A DNA stretch of 64,000 nt from Orbilia blumenaviensis (Eukaryota; Ascomycota; Orbiliomycetes; Orbiliales; Orbiliaceae): positions 3,844,001-3,908,000 of the forward strand of contig JAVHNS010000001.1 in the NCBI GenBank assembly GCA_036872755.1. The letters run 5' to 3'. Below, one piece after another: positions 10,001 through 21,089 of the stretch (the first letter of the stretch is position 1; each line of letters opens with the position of its first letter). Position numbers and translations under genes: made by a program. The notes under the pieces were generated by a model that was not told where the DNA came from, did not search any database, and saw only the letters and a program-made list of their open reading frames with translations.

Positions 10001-12515
10001 ATTGCTATATTTGCATCTGCTGAACGGTGGCCTTTTACCATGGCGTCCGGTTTCGGCTTTGCGGATACGAATAGCTTCGCCCAGTCCTGCAGAAATGGCA
10101 GCTGTGTTTTTAGGTGGTCAGCCGCCATACTCGGTGTTACCCTCACAGCATACAGATTTCCTATCTGTGCCGAGAGTATGCGACTGATCTCCTTCTCTAG
10201 AAACGGTGTCGAGAAGTCATTTGCACTGAGCGCCACTTGGAATACCTCATGCAAGATATTTCCATAAACACTCCATTTCGATGCATCAGAAATAGCCTTC
10301 ACACGTTCCTTCAAAGTCGCCAGTCTGATACAGTCGAACGAATCCGCTACTGCTGTTGCAGATAACAAGATATCCGGGTGGAGGATCAACATGTTCTGTG
10401 AATTATCGATAATGCAAGTCAGAGATGCGTCAAAGCCTCCTATAACATTGACGACATCCCCCTCTCGTATATCGCATTCCATCCATGCCTGACGCAACAG
10501 CACCCGTCGTTCCGTCCGTGTCTTTTCGTCCTCGACGCGGAGCGTTTTCTCTTGCCGGGTTTGCCCCGTGCTTGAAACGTAATCATCTTCAGATACATCT
10601 AATACTATGAACCTTTGGATGGCTCGAGACTTTGTGTCTTTCTTTCAAAACTTAGTATGGTTCGTTGAAATCTATGCTAGTGTGTGAACTTACAACGATC
10701 TCGTCTGGGTCAAATTCGCTCCCATAATCATCATCATCTGATAACACTGCAATGGGTGATTTAGATCGCTTCCTAGGCGACGGTGACACCGGTGATTTAG
10801 GATTATGCACGGACGCCTTTGGGGTTTCATCACCTGCCACTGCTTTAGCAATATCCGCCTCCCAGTCATCATCGTCATCAAGGTCATTAAGTCCGTAATC
10901 ATCGCTTTCATCACCATTATTATCATTATTCTGGGCTTTTGGCTTTTCAATAGTTTCTTCATCATCATCCTCCTGATCGGGTTCAGCGTGACGACAGGTG
11001 CTTTCCACAAGCTCAAACATTTCGTCGTCATCGTCATCATCGAGCCCATAGTCATCAGACGCTGATTCCACGCGAACAGGCGCAGAGGAGGATTCTTTTA
11101 TCTGCCTTAATTCACTAGCAGGCATCACAGATACCGATCTCCGAGAAGGTACCACAGAGGTTTCTCTTTCCCAGGGTCCCTTGTCGTCGACAGGTGGAGT
11201 AATCAAATCCTCGATAGAAGCTGAAGCATCATCATACCGATAGAGCGAGGAGTCAATAGAAGCAGGAACAGTCTCTGATTTTTGGAGAGCTGCCACTTTC
11301 GTATTCTCCTGAAGCCTAGCTAGGAGGCTAGACACTCGCTCGTTAGCAGGATTCCTAACACTGCCACCACGTCTTCCCAACTTCCGAATGTTCTTAGCCT
11401 GCGGAATGTCGGTATCCTTGGATTTGTCGGCCGCGAGTCTTAATCTTTTCGTAGGAGCGCTCAACGATCTTCGGAATGCAGACGGTGAATCGAAAACAGC
11501 TAGCGGCGCACTTGGTGAACTTAGATCGAGAAACCCTTCGCCTTTGACAGCAGAAACACCAGCACTGGGGAAATCCTGGAGTCGCTTGCTCCAAGCGTCC
11601 TCAAAGGGATTAGCCATCGGAGTTTTGAGAGCAGGCGATGAGATATCGAAGGCGAGCTGTTCCTGCGCACGCTTACTAGGCCGTGGAGTTGTGACAGGAG
11701 AGGAGCTTCTAGCCCTCTTCTTATGCATAGATATCCGATCCGCTGCCTTCCTTCCCTGTAACTTCTTCGGAGAGCTTCTCCAAGAGACTCTAACTTCTGG
11801 GGATGCTTCCTCTGTGGACTTAGAGGCAGACGGTGTCGTGTTGGCCTGTGTGAGTAGGTCGTTCAGGGCGAACCGGTGCTGTGGCGTGCAAGGCACATCC
11901 TTCGGATATCCTACTGATGGTGGACCAACAGCAAACCTGGTATGTTTCTTGGGCGCAGGGGTTTTGTCGATTCTGTCGGACGGTATTTTATCTTTTATAG
12001 ATAAACGGCTATCCTGGAGTTTCTCGTTTTCTTTGACAGTAGGTAGCGGTTGAGGCGGCGAAGAATCTACAGGCGCAGTGATTCCGACTTCTGGAGCGTC
12101 ATTTCGAGCAATTGATGTTACTGGATACTTCGAGGCAGCGTCCACGGGCCCAGCCTTGTTCCTACTTGTATGCGCAGCAGCAGAAGTAGTAGCAGTGACT
12201 GTGGGTTTTCTATGGGAGAATGAACCCGACCTCTCCCTTGCCTTCAAAGTTGCAGGGTCGGACACAGTTTTCTTAAGAGGTTGGCCGGCGAGGGGCTTCG
12301 GGACACCGGAATTGCCAGCATTGGTATGATTTCTTCGAAATGCAGGACGGCTTCCATCAGGACGGTCCTACAGAGAGCGCAAATAAAGAATAAGGCATTA
12401 GTAAACATCACTAGCACCAGAGAAGCTTTTGCGTTTTTTGGGGGGGAATAAGGAGAGGGGGTGTAATTACGGCGGCATGGTCCTGCTCAAAAAAACTTGA
12501 TGTCCGTCGAGACAT
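7044..12515 (-). CDS. DNA2: DNA replication ATP-dependent helicase/nuclease Dna2
   Basis: Dna2 is the nuclease-helicase that trims long flaps during Okazaki fragment maturation and resects double-strand breaks. I read six exons: 12515-12471, 12367-10694, about 10629-9792, 9713-9502, 9429-7756 and 7682-7044, giving about 1,690 residues (yeast 1,522). The first 600 residues are disordered, with several runs of Asp/Glu. The RecB-like nuclease core follows (ECDIREGDVV, GNILHEVFQ, LKGNIDV, VPLELKTGK). Iron-sulfur cysteines lie in CGRCYAKTTC plus the Cys of WMECDI. The superfamily 1 helicase has GMPGTGKTTT (Walker A), CIVDEASQ (Walker B), GDHFQLPPL, HQYRM, DKFQGRDKD and VAFTRAKTKL. The start gives MSRRTSSFFEQD, with a 45-nt first exon. 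All key catalytic residues appear intact. The gene lies upstream of RAD51 on the same strand. Confidence 0.96.
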
Positions 12516-13488
12516 CTTATACCCGGTCCAGTCCAGTCCTATCCTATCCGCTTCGGTCGAATGGTCGCAGTATATCGTCTAACGAAGGATTATACGAAGA
12601 GGAGGGAGGTGCATGGAAGGTGCAACATCAATCCATGCGAGCAAGAAAGAAAGCAGGCAAGCAAGGCGCTAAACCGCGGGTAGAAATGAGAGGATTACAA
12701 TATCAGCGATTGGAATGAAGCATGTCGATTGTGCGCAGAGCTTGCTGGTCAAGTGGCTGAGCGACCAGGCGAGTGCTTGAGTATAGGAGTATATGAGCGC
12801 CTCAGCAGGTAATTAAGTGCTTCGTTACTTAAGCGCTTAGATACTTAGTTAGTGAAGGGACACTAAAACTAACCAAGGCCCGGGAAATGCGGAGGCGATG
12901 TGAATCCGAAAGAATGAATATGGCATAAAATGATGGAGGGAGGAGGCGGCGGCTCTGGTTCTGGCCTGGAAGGGCAGCCAAATTAGTGTTTTCCTGGCGA
13001 AGACGCGTAGTAAACAAAAGCCTTGTGTTGCGGGGCCAAGTCCGGAACCTGGGCCCTGGCTGGGTTACACCATCCAATGCGATGCCATGCGCAAACCCAT
13101 CACATCCCGTAGTGGATTACCTAAGCTCAGCCCATGCGCGCTGTATACCTGGATTTAGAGTTATGGTGCCAAAGCCCCCCAACAACCTACCAAGATATTA
13201 CCAAGTTGATACCTCAGCAGTCTAAAAGGTAGCAATTTTTACCTACTTAATATACTTAATAAAAAATATAAAAAATTAAAAAATAGAGTGCATACCTAAT
13301 TACCAGTCATATGCTGTAAATCTACACGTATATGCATGTATACTAGTCCATACATAGTCTCCACAAAGGTACCTAACGTTGGTTGCAGATAATATATTGG
13401 AAATCGAGTGATTCTCGAGTCATCAATTGGCTTAGCTCAAATTCTCCAACATTCGATGCTACTAAATCCTATGAGGTATCAGTATACC

Positions 13489-13707
13489 GTGAGAAGAACC
13501 ATAGGTGACAGTTGTAGACCCGACGTGAACGGGTACCCCTTCCCCAATGATAATATTATTGTTGGTGGCCGACCTTCAACTCGCACGGTCGTAGCATCCT
13601 TCTCACGGACATCTCGGATACGCTTAGCGGCCATAGTCTCCAAGGACTCGCAACCATTGTTGAAAGTACTTGCTCTGAATACTGATCCTAATAAGCGTAT
13701 TCATGAT
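13489..13707 (-). pseudogene. Possible coding relic (unidentified)
   Basis: A minus-strand frame stays open for about 73 codons and includes the segment LETMAAKRIRDVREKDATTV, which has the charged, helical look of real protein. The start is unclear: an upstream stop falls just before 13707 and the only internal Met is within the segment. No splice continuation was found on either side. It may be a decayed gene fragment or chance. The family is not recognised. Confidence 0.15.
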
Positions 13708-15513
13708 CACGACATTCAAGAAGAACACCTCGCCTAAAGCCTGATATAATTCCGAAAGGATCTGATTCCACGATAGAAAATTCTTGTCGTTAATGCCAAT
13801 CCATGTTTTGTGGATTAATGGTATTTAGGTGTGGTAAATAAGTTTCTTGATGGTATTCTTAGGCTCTAGTCTTAGCAGTAGCTCTCTAATAAACTCATGG
13901 GATGCGTAGGTCGCATAGGTCTGGAACCTACATATTTAACCTTTGTCAAATATAATCCAGTCCAACCATTTCTCTGACTAGCCGACATGTCTCTAGTAGG
14001 GAAAAAGTATCATGAACTCTTCTGAACGAGTCGTATGTCGTCCCTGGACGACATCCTGTGGCAAACGCCAAACGAAAGTCAGATCCATATACTTGACTTT
14101 GAAAGCTTATATCTCTCAATTATGTTCGACAAGTCAAAAAATCGATACTCACAACAGAGACGCAAACTCATCAACTTCTGTCTTAATGAAGAAGGCTCCA
14201 TGTGTTAAGGTAAAGACCATGATTAATCATGGGGCGAATGCAACGTGCGGCACAACGCGTTAGTGTCTGGTCGTTCAAAACCAGAATCAGGATGAGGATT
14301 GTAGGAGAAAGACGAAGGATCTGTTTTCTGGAGTATGCTCTCCGGGGGCTTATATATGCCTTTCTTAGGTAATTTTTATATAAATAGATAAATGCTCAAT
14401 TATTTTGGTTGAAAATCGGGCCAGCCGATCTCATGATAACCGGAAAGGTGTGTTGTGGCTGTTGGATATCTCCCCCAGCTAACATGAATAGCTTTCTAGG
14501 CCGAATCTGGGCTGTATCTGTATCTACAGTCTCGATGTCGGTGTGCCAGGTACCCGCCTAGGTACGCATTGCATTCTAGGTCCCTTATGACAGTACCTCC
14601 TATATCCCGTGCATATAGGTACCTAATTTACTTATACTGCCTCGGTACCGGGGCTGGCCTATATAAACTATATTTACTACCAACTTTATTATAAGGAAAA
14701 GGTTAGTCCCCCAAATCCAAAGGGGGGGGGCTTGAAAACTGGAAGCACTTGACCGTCACTTTCCAGGCCTATAGTTGACCTAGCGCCTACCTGTACTAAC
14801 TTTAAGTGCACCTGGCTAGTACTATAGTATAATAACAAAGCAATGTGTTCCCATTTAAAGTCCCAGAAAACGAAGGCTGGTATCAGTACACCTATCGCAT
14901 ATTGACGATCTATCTCCCTTGCTCCGGAACAATCCCAAAGATGCGCCATGTTTTGGAAGCGACTTATTGACGGAGAATAGTCTGGGGAAAGGGAGCTACT
15001 CCTGGAGCTAGCTACCTGGACGAGTAAATAACTTATTTGGTATCCAATAGTAAGCAACCAATTAATGCAATTGAGTTCGGAGCTGACGTATTATTATCAG
15101 CAAATCCCTCCAGGATTCTCGGGCAGTCGGAAATCGCGAATCGGGGTCCTCAGCTTAATCCATGTCGCACGCGCAATGGAGGGGGTCGTATCGATATATC
15201 TCCTCTTGGCCGGCGCAGCTGCAGCACAACCTCATGCTACCCTCTATTTATGATGCACCACCAAATTACTCCATACTTTTAAACTTGGCTTCCTTCCCTA
15301 ACTTGATGTGGGGGGAAAGTGCAAGCCCAGGGGAAGGGCATTGCAAAGCCGGTCCAGGCCGGGACCTGGATATAGCACCCTGCAGCCGCCAGCTTGGGGC
15401 TAAGCTAAGCTTAACTTAGCGAGAGCGGCGACATCGAAAACAACATCGGCGATAACGGCAGGTCAAAAATTTTGTAATTTACCCCAAAACCCCCCAAGCT
15501 CGTGCTGCACGAC

Positions 15514-15533
15514 TTTTTTTTTTTTTTTTTTTT
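15514..15533. repeat. Poly-T tract (20 T)
   Basis: An uninterrupted run of 20 T lies about 450 bases upstream of the carrier start. Such dA:dT tracts are common nucleosome-excluding elements in fungal promoters (general knowledge). A role here is only inferred. Confidence 0.7.
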
Positions 15534-15983
15534 GTGCCCGCCGATTAAATTGGTTCCCCCGCCATAATTAAGGAAGAAGTCGGAGGAGTGCTTTACATTG
15601 TTTGAAGCTAATCCAAGCAACTTAGCTAAGCTTAGCTGGGTGGTGGTTAAAATATAAAAAGAAACCGTGACCCGGCGAGCGATTTAACAGACCTTCCTCC
15701 TTTCTCGAAGATCAGAGTCGGATTTCCCTAATTATAGTTATCAGCCAACCTCGTGGGCTTTCGACACTTGAAAAATTGGTCAGATCTGGGCGTACATAAT
15801 CACAAGCTTTGCATCGGCCTCGGAACGACGACCTATCGATTTTCGTCCCGCCCTAATCTAATCCAGGTAACTACCACAAACAACACCCAGCCCAAGCCCA
15901 CACGACATCTATTCACGGGATATCTCCACTCAACTTCAACAATATACAGTAAAAAATATAATTGAAAAAAAAAAAAGGAAAAA

Positions 15984-16966
15984 ATGTCGGAAAACAAGAA
16001 GCCACTCCCCTTCGCCTACAGCTTCGCAGCTGGCGCCGTTGCTGGTGTCTCCGAAATTCTGGTCATGTACCCTCTCGATGTCGTCAAGACCAGAATCCAG
16101 CTGCAAGTTGGCGGGGCCACCGGCGCAGACGCCTACACCGGCACTCTCGACTGTTTCCGCAAGATCATCAAAAATGAAGGATTCAGCCGATTATATCGTG
16201 GCATCAGCGCCCCAATTCTTATGGAGGCTCCTAAGCGTGCCACCAAATTCGCAGCTAACGACTACTGGGGAAATTTCTACCGAAAGAGCTTCGGAATCGA
16301 GAAGATGAACCAGCCGCTGGCGGTGCTTACTGGTGCTTCTGCCGGTGTTAGCGAGTCGTTTGTAGTCGTTCCCTTCGAGTTGATCAAGATCAGACTGCAG
16401 GACCGTGCTTCAGCGGGCAAGTACAAGGGCATGGTAGATTGCTTCGTTAAGCTGGTTAGGGCGGAGGGTGTTCTGGCGCTCTACAACGGGTTGGAGAGCA
16501 CAATGTGGAGGCATTTGGTCTGGAACGCTGGTTACTTCGGTGTTATCTTCCAAGCGAAGACTATGCTGCCGAAGGCAGAAACCAAGCAAGGACAGATGGG
16601 TAACGATATTATCGCCGGTGCCCTTGGTGGAACTGCTGGTACTATCCTCAACACTCCGTAAGCTTCCCTCTCCATCTACAAGTTCTATTTATACCCCGCC
16701 AGGTTGTTAAAGAAATTTCCAACTAACCACGGCCGAACAGCTTCGATGTCGTCAAATCCCGAATCCAAAACACCGTCAGAGTCCCCGGACAAGTCCAAAA
16801 GTACAACTGGGCAGTACCATCCCTCTTCGTCGTCGCACGAGAAGAAGGATTCGCAGCTCTGTACAAGGGCTTCCTCCCCAAGGTTCTCCGTCTCGGACCC
16901 GGTGGTGGTATCCTCCTCGTCGTTTACACCAGTGTCGTCGAGTTCCTTCAGAGAACACGGGGTTAA
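15984..16966 (+). CDS. ODC2: Mitochondrial 2-oxodicarboxylate carrier
   Basis: This is a mitochondrial carrier family (SLC25) protein of the inner membrane. The best match is the Odc1/Odc2 class, which exchanges 2-oxoadipate and 2-oxoglutarate and links lysine and glutamate metabolism to the matrix. It has two exons, 15984-16657 and 16741-16966, giving 299 residues, normal for the family. The three signature repeats are present: PLDVVKTRIQ, PFELIKIRLQ and PFDVVKSRIQ. Each is followed by the usual aromatic/glycine half-signature (EGFSRLYRG, EGVLALYNG, EGFAALYKG). The phrase APKRATKFAAND is characteristic of oxodicarboxylate carriers. An A-rich leader (AAAAAAAAAAAGGAAAAA) sits just before the ATG. 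The choice between ODC1 and ODC2 is nominal, since most filamentous fungi have one gene. Confidence 0.92.
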
Positions 16967-17488
16967 GGTTTTTGATTCGATTTAATTAAAAACCTGTAGC
17001 CTCACTCTATTCCCTTTTTCGACATATATCCTTTTATTAGACTCGCGGGATTTATTAGATTATACAGCGGCACTCCCCTTATAACGCATATATATCACGC
17101 GGACTACCACTATACCCATCTTTTATCTTCCATTTTTCCTTATTATTTTTTTAGTATATAGAGGGAGGGCATTTCATATACAGAACGGTGTATATAGATT
17201 TTACCTGGCGACTCGTCGGACCTCATGTACTTGTATATACTTCCATACTTGTATTTTCTCTTTTAGTTTATTGTCATCTGGAAGCGTGCATTTTAGAATC
17301 AATCTATTATCCTTTCATTGATAAAACTATTCATTTTCACTATCGTACATAGAGACTTTTAAATTGCTAAAGCCATTATAAGCATCATCCACCGTCATAA
17401 AAAGAAATTATAATCCCACCCGCTGTCATATCTGCGAAAACATACAAAGCAACCAAAGACAGAGCCGCAAATTCACCCATGGTTTCAT
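16967..17488. other. Convergent 3' flanks
   Basis: This is the space between the carrier (+) and the ankyrin gene (-), which converge. It is AT-rich with several TATATA words and no open frame of interest. It is expected to hold both polyadenylation regions. Confidence 0.6.
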
Positions 17489-18205
17489 CTACTCCTTGGC
17501 CCTAACACTCCTCTCCTCCGGCTCCAAAATATGCTTATGCACTGCCTCCGTAACCAGCTGTCTCAGCTCATCCTGCGAAAACTCGCCAGGCCTTGACGCC
17601 AACTCCTCGATTCTGCGCTTAAACTCTTCATCTACGACTGGTTCTAGGTCTTCAGCTGCGGATTGGTCTATTGAGGTTAGGTTTACGGCTATACCGGCTG
17701 GAGGGGCGCCGGCGTCGGAACTTAGAATTGCGGCTTGGGAGGCGAGAGTTTGAAGGTATTCGGCCACGAGTGGGTAGCTGTCATCTTCGGAGATTGCTTC
17801 GGCGGCCTGGTTTTGAATCACAAATAAAGAGATTAGTCTATGTACATATTCTGGAGCCTCTCTAGGGCTACTATAAGCAAAGGAGAAGAAAAATTAAAAT
17901 ACCGTCAACCCGCTATCATTCTTAGCCTCCCAATCTGCGCCTAGCTCTTCAACTAAACACTTCGCAACCTCTACTGTTTCCGCAGTGAATAGCGGTGTAT
18001 CACCGTCATCGTCGCGGAGGTTTACATCGCCACCATGGTTTCTTATTAAATCGCGAAGAAGGTCTAGATGGCCATATGAAGCGGCGGCGTGGATTGGAGT
18101 ATAGCCGTTTTCGTCTTTGGCGTTGACCAGGGATGGGTTTGTGGAGAGATAGCTAAGGACTTGGGAGGTGTTGCCGTCGGAGGCTGCGATCCAGATGTTA
18201 GACAT
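17489..18205 (-). CDS. Small ankyrin-repeat protein
   Basis: Two exons (18205-17903 and 17806-17489) give 206 residues. The N-terminal half carries ankyrin repeats: NGYTPIHAAASYGHLDLLRDL is a canonical repeat core, followed by a second (DDDGDTPLFTAETVEVAKCL) and a partial third (GADWEAKNDSGLT). The C-terminal half is an acidic, helical tail (EEFKRRIEELASRP) without a recognised domain. Ankyrin repeats mediate protein-protein contacts, and the partner is unknown. Size and two-repeat layout recall yeast Yar1, a chaperone of ribosomal protein uS3, but the similarity is generic and I do not assert it. The intron falls right after the third repeat starts. Confidence 0.85.
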
Positions 18206-18618
18206 TTTTTTAAAATATTTTTTAAGAGGATGTTAGTCGTTTTTTTAGTTGGTGTTTGAGGTTGAAGGATTTGGGGATGGTGGGTGGAGGGGTGGTGGGG
18301 TTGAAGGTGGGATGTTTGGATGCCAAGCAATATATAATTTTTTCTGGGATGGGGATTTTGGGATGGCCTTCTGGAAGGTCTTGGTTTTGTAGAGGTTGCT
18401 CGTAGGTAGTGGATCATAGATATGGAATTAACCCAGGACTGTAGTCTACTGGAATTATCGACTGTTGAGATTTTGTTATATATTGTGACACCGTTAGAGC
18501 CTTTTTCCTTAATCATTATAATACACTACTATACAAGTAAAATATAATACCTGGGTCTTGATCATTCTATATCGACCCAATATCTGATATACCATACTGA
18601 TGTGGGTAAATTTTCAGA
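18206..18618. other. Ankyrin gene promoter / LYR gene 3' flank
   Basis: About 400 bases lie between two minus-strand genes. The plus strand is G/T-rich near the ankyrin start (runs of GGTGGG and GGGGTTGAAGG, 18270-18310) and AT-rich near the LYR stop. No gene is seen. Confidence 0.5.
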
Positions 18619-20387
18619 CTACGCAGAGCGCCCATCATTCGCCCAAGAGTCATCAAATATATCATCTAGCGCCTTCGCATACGGTCTCGACTTAGCCGCT
18701 GCGTTCTCTTTCCGCTTGACTGCTCGAGACCCAGGCTCTTCCGCTCCAAAAACCTTGGCAATGTCCAGTCCTATCCGTGATCTTTTTCCTTTCCCTGCTA
18801 ACATGGCACCATCGCCGTGTTGCTCTGGGATAAAGTTCTCCTTTCGGAGTTCCTGACGACTGGGACGACCATCTTCGCGGCGCCCGGGACTAGGTAGACG
18901 TTTAGGGCGTGGGGTGCCGCGGAATTCTTTGAGGTTTTGATGAGGTTTATTAGGTTTATTATCGTTGGTTTTGTTATTATTATTACTGGGCTGTCGGGAT
19001 TTCTGGCGTGAAGTTTGAGGGTTTCTAGGGGTGTTACGATTGTTATGCTTTGGGGGTTTTGTGGTCCGTGATGTCGGTTTGAAGCCTGCTGCTTCTAGCT
19101 GAGCGTTTAGAGCATCCATTTGGGGATCTATGCTGCCAAAGTTCAATAATGGTCTTCCTCGTTCTTGTTTCTTTGATTCGGATCGGGGCGTTTTCTTGGG
19201 TTCTGGGGTTTGTGGTTCGGGTTTTAATCCTGCGGCCTCTAGTTGCGCATTTAAAGCGTCCATTTGGGCGTCGACAGCTTCCCTAGCGCCTGTTTCAACT
19301 CTTGGTTCTGCTGCTGAGGAGTCGCTGGTTTGTGTGCTATCCAAGGTATCAACAGCACTTTTCCGTATCCTCTCCGGAGCTTGTTTCGCCTTGTCACCTT
19401 CCACAGCCTCTACCTTCGGAACCAGCCCTTTCTCCTTCATCCTCTCTGCCTTCAGATTGTCCATAAACTCCTTCACCCTCCTCTTGTGATCCTCAATCCT
19501 ATCCATGCACTCTCCAGACCTCTCCCATACCGACACCTGATGCGCCCACATCTTCAACTGCAAATCCATCTGCGCTTTCACCAGCTCAGTCTTATATTGT
19601 CCATCATTAGCTGGACTTAGTTCCGGGTTCTCCTTCCTCCATTCCCTTCCTGCTTGGTTCCAGACCTCATTTTCGAAAACATCCTCCGCGTCGGCATATT
19701 CCCTCTCCAACCTTAAGGATTCTAAAAGATCGTCGCGTTTCAGCTTTTGTTTCAGCTTTTTATTCAGGATGCCGGATAGTTCTGGAGATTGTTTCGTGCC
19801 GGTGTAGCGGACGAAAGGGATGGTGTTTCCGCCTATAATCGTGGGTTTAAACCGTAGGTCGAACGGGAGCTGTAGGATATTTGGAGGTACTGGTTTTGTA
19901 GTCTTCGGCTTTGGAGAAGGTTGTACTGTAATATTTGCAGCTTGCAGACGGACCAGTGGTTTTTTACTGTCATCTTTGTTACTACGTTTTTGGCGGTGAA
20001 GGTTTAGGAATGCAGAGAGTCTGGCGAGTTCTATGGGGTCTGGTGAAGAAGCTGTGGCGAGACGGAGACATCGTTCTGCTTTTTGACCGAAGGTTAGAGC
20101 GGCGCGGATCTGGATTAGTGGAGTTCGGGAGCGATAATTTTTGAATTCGCGGGTGATGATGGATTTTAGGGATTGCTGGAGCTGGGGTGGGGTTAGCGGC
20201 GGGGTTAGGAGGGGTGATGAGGTGGTGTTTTGGGCGTGCTTGAGGAGTCTGCGGTATAAGGCGAGACCTGTATAAAATTATCTTAGCATTTTTTTGCGGT
20301 GGTTAGTGGTGGGGTGGATGGCGTACAGGCTGCCCGGTGGGCTACATTTCGATGTAGAACGGCTGATTTGGAGGCCGGAAATTGCAT
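18619..20387 (-). CDS. LYR-motif protein, Cup1-like
   Basis: Two exons (20387-20327 and 20267-18619) give 569 residues. The LYR signature ALYRRLLKHA spans the splice junction at about residue 23-30; joining GCC-T to GT-CTC restores the frame. LYR proteins bind mitochondrial acyl carrier protein and serve as assembly factors for respiratory complexes or Fe-S proteins. Long fungal members with this N-terminal layout are grouped as Cup1-like. The N-terminus before LYR (MQFPASKSAVLHRNVAHRAA) is basic and hydroxylated, fitting a mitochondrial presequence. The middle is basic and helical (KKLKQKLKRDDLL). The C-terminal half is disordered, rich in Lys/Arg/Asn/Pro, and contains a duplicated block built on QMDALNAQLEAAG. 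The intron is only 59 nt, with a CTAAC branch site. The exact mitochondrial client is unknown. Confidence 0.82.
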
Positions 20388-21089
20388 CTAAGGATGCTTA
20401 GATTGTAAGGAAGGGAGAAGAGCAGCTTTTGCGGACTATGGAGGTCTATCTGTCGTGACCATTGTTTTGATGGAGGGAGTGAATTCGAAGGGATCGATCT
20501 GGGGTATTTTGGGGGTCAGAGATTTTTTTGACGGGTGGTTTGTTCGTTTGAAGGTTTGCTCTGCGGTCCGCATTGGATCGGGTTGGGTTCCCTCGTCTGG
20601 ATGCTCGAGTGATAGTATAGTATTCTGTAGGATGGTATGGATAGTAACTTCTATGGCCTGACTTCTGATACTGATTTAATGATATCACAAATTATACAGT
20701 GATAAGATAAAAAATCTCATTCGCTGTTTGTATGCTGGAGTTCATTACATCGTCAATGAGCAGTGCACAGGCAGAAGAAGCGCGCCAAAAAAAAAGAGTA
20801 GAGGAATAAGAAGAGGGAAAAGGCAGGAAAGAAATAATAGATATATTGGGTTTCCTTTATGTCTTCCAGACTCGCAAGCCAGCAGCCTCCCACGAAGCGT
20901 CAATGTTTCCCGATAAAACAGGGATATCATTTCTCTCTGATCTGGAAACAAGAGGTGAAATAAAACGCCAAAAACACCATCAACCGCGGCTTCGATCACT
21001 TCCTTCTTCTAAGGAGTATGGGTTTACTTTATTCTGGTTTTATATTTCTCTCTTCACTTTGATAAAATGGTGGTTTGAGGGAGAGAGGC
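20388..21089. other. LYR gene promoter / MMS2 3' flank
   Basis: About 700 bases between two minus-strand genes. Short open frames are present on both strands but lack domain or composition support. The MMS2 3' UTR presumably occupies the right part. An A9 run lies near 20788. Confidence 0.5.

Larger units (their letters stand above)
12516..15983. other. Gene-poor 3.5 kb stretch between DNA2 and the carrier gene
   Basis: No confident gene is present. The DNA2 promoter must lie just right of 12515 and the carrier promoter just left of 15984. The interior is AT-rich in places (13240-13300 and 14340-14400) and includes a run of 20 T (15514-15533). It contains words such as GTACCTAGGTACC and TAGGTACCTA that recur in decayed intergenic DNA. 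Two short minus-strand readings, at 13489-13707 and about 14000-14240, look faintly protein-like but could not be joined into a gene. Confidence 0.55.

Noticed and set aside
10690..11065. Open frames opposite or overlapping the DNA2 N-terminus (Met/Ile/Thr-rich)
   Set aside because: They are shadows of the GAT/GAC (Asp) runs in the DNA2 acidic region read in other frames or on the other strand.
14000..14240. Minus-strand fragment with MVFTLTHGAFFIKTEVDEFA
   Set aside because: Protein-like for about 20 codons with a plausible GTGAGT donor after it, but no convincing acceptor or continuation was found, and no family is recognised.
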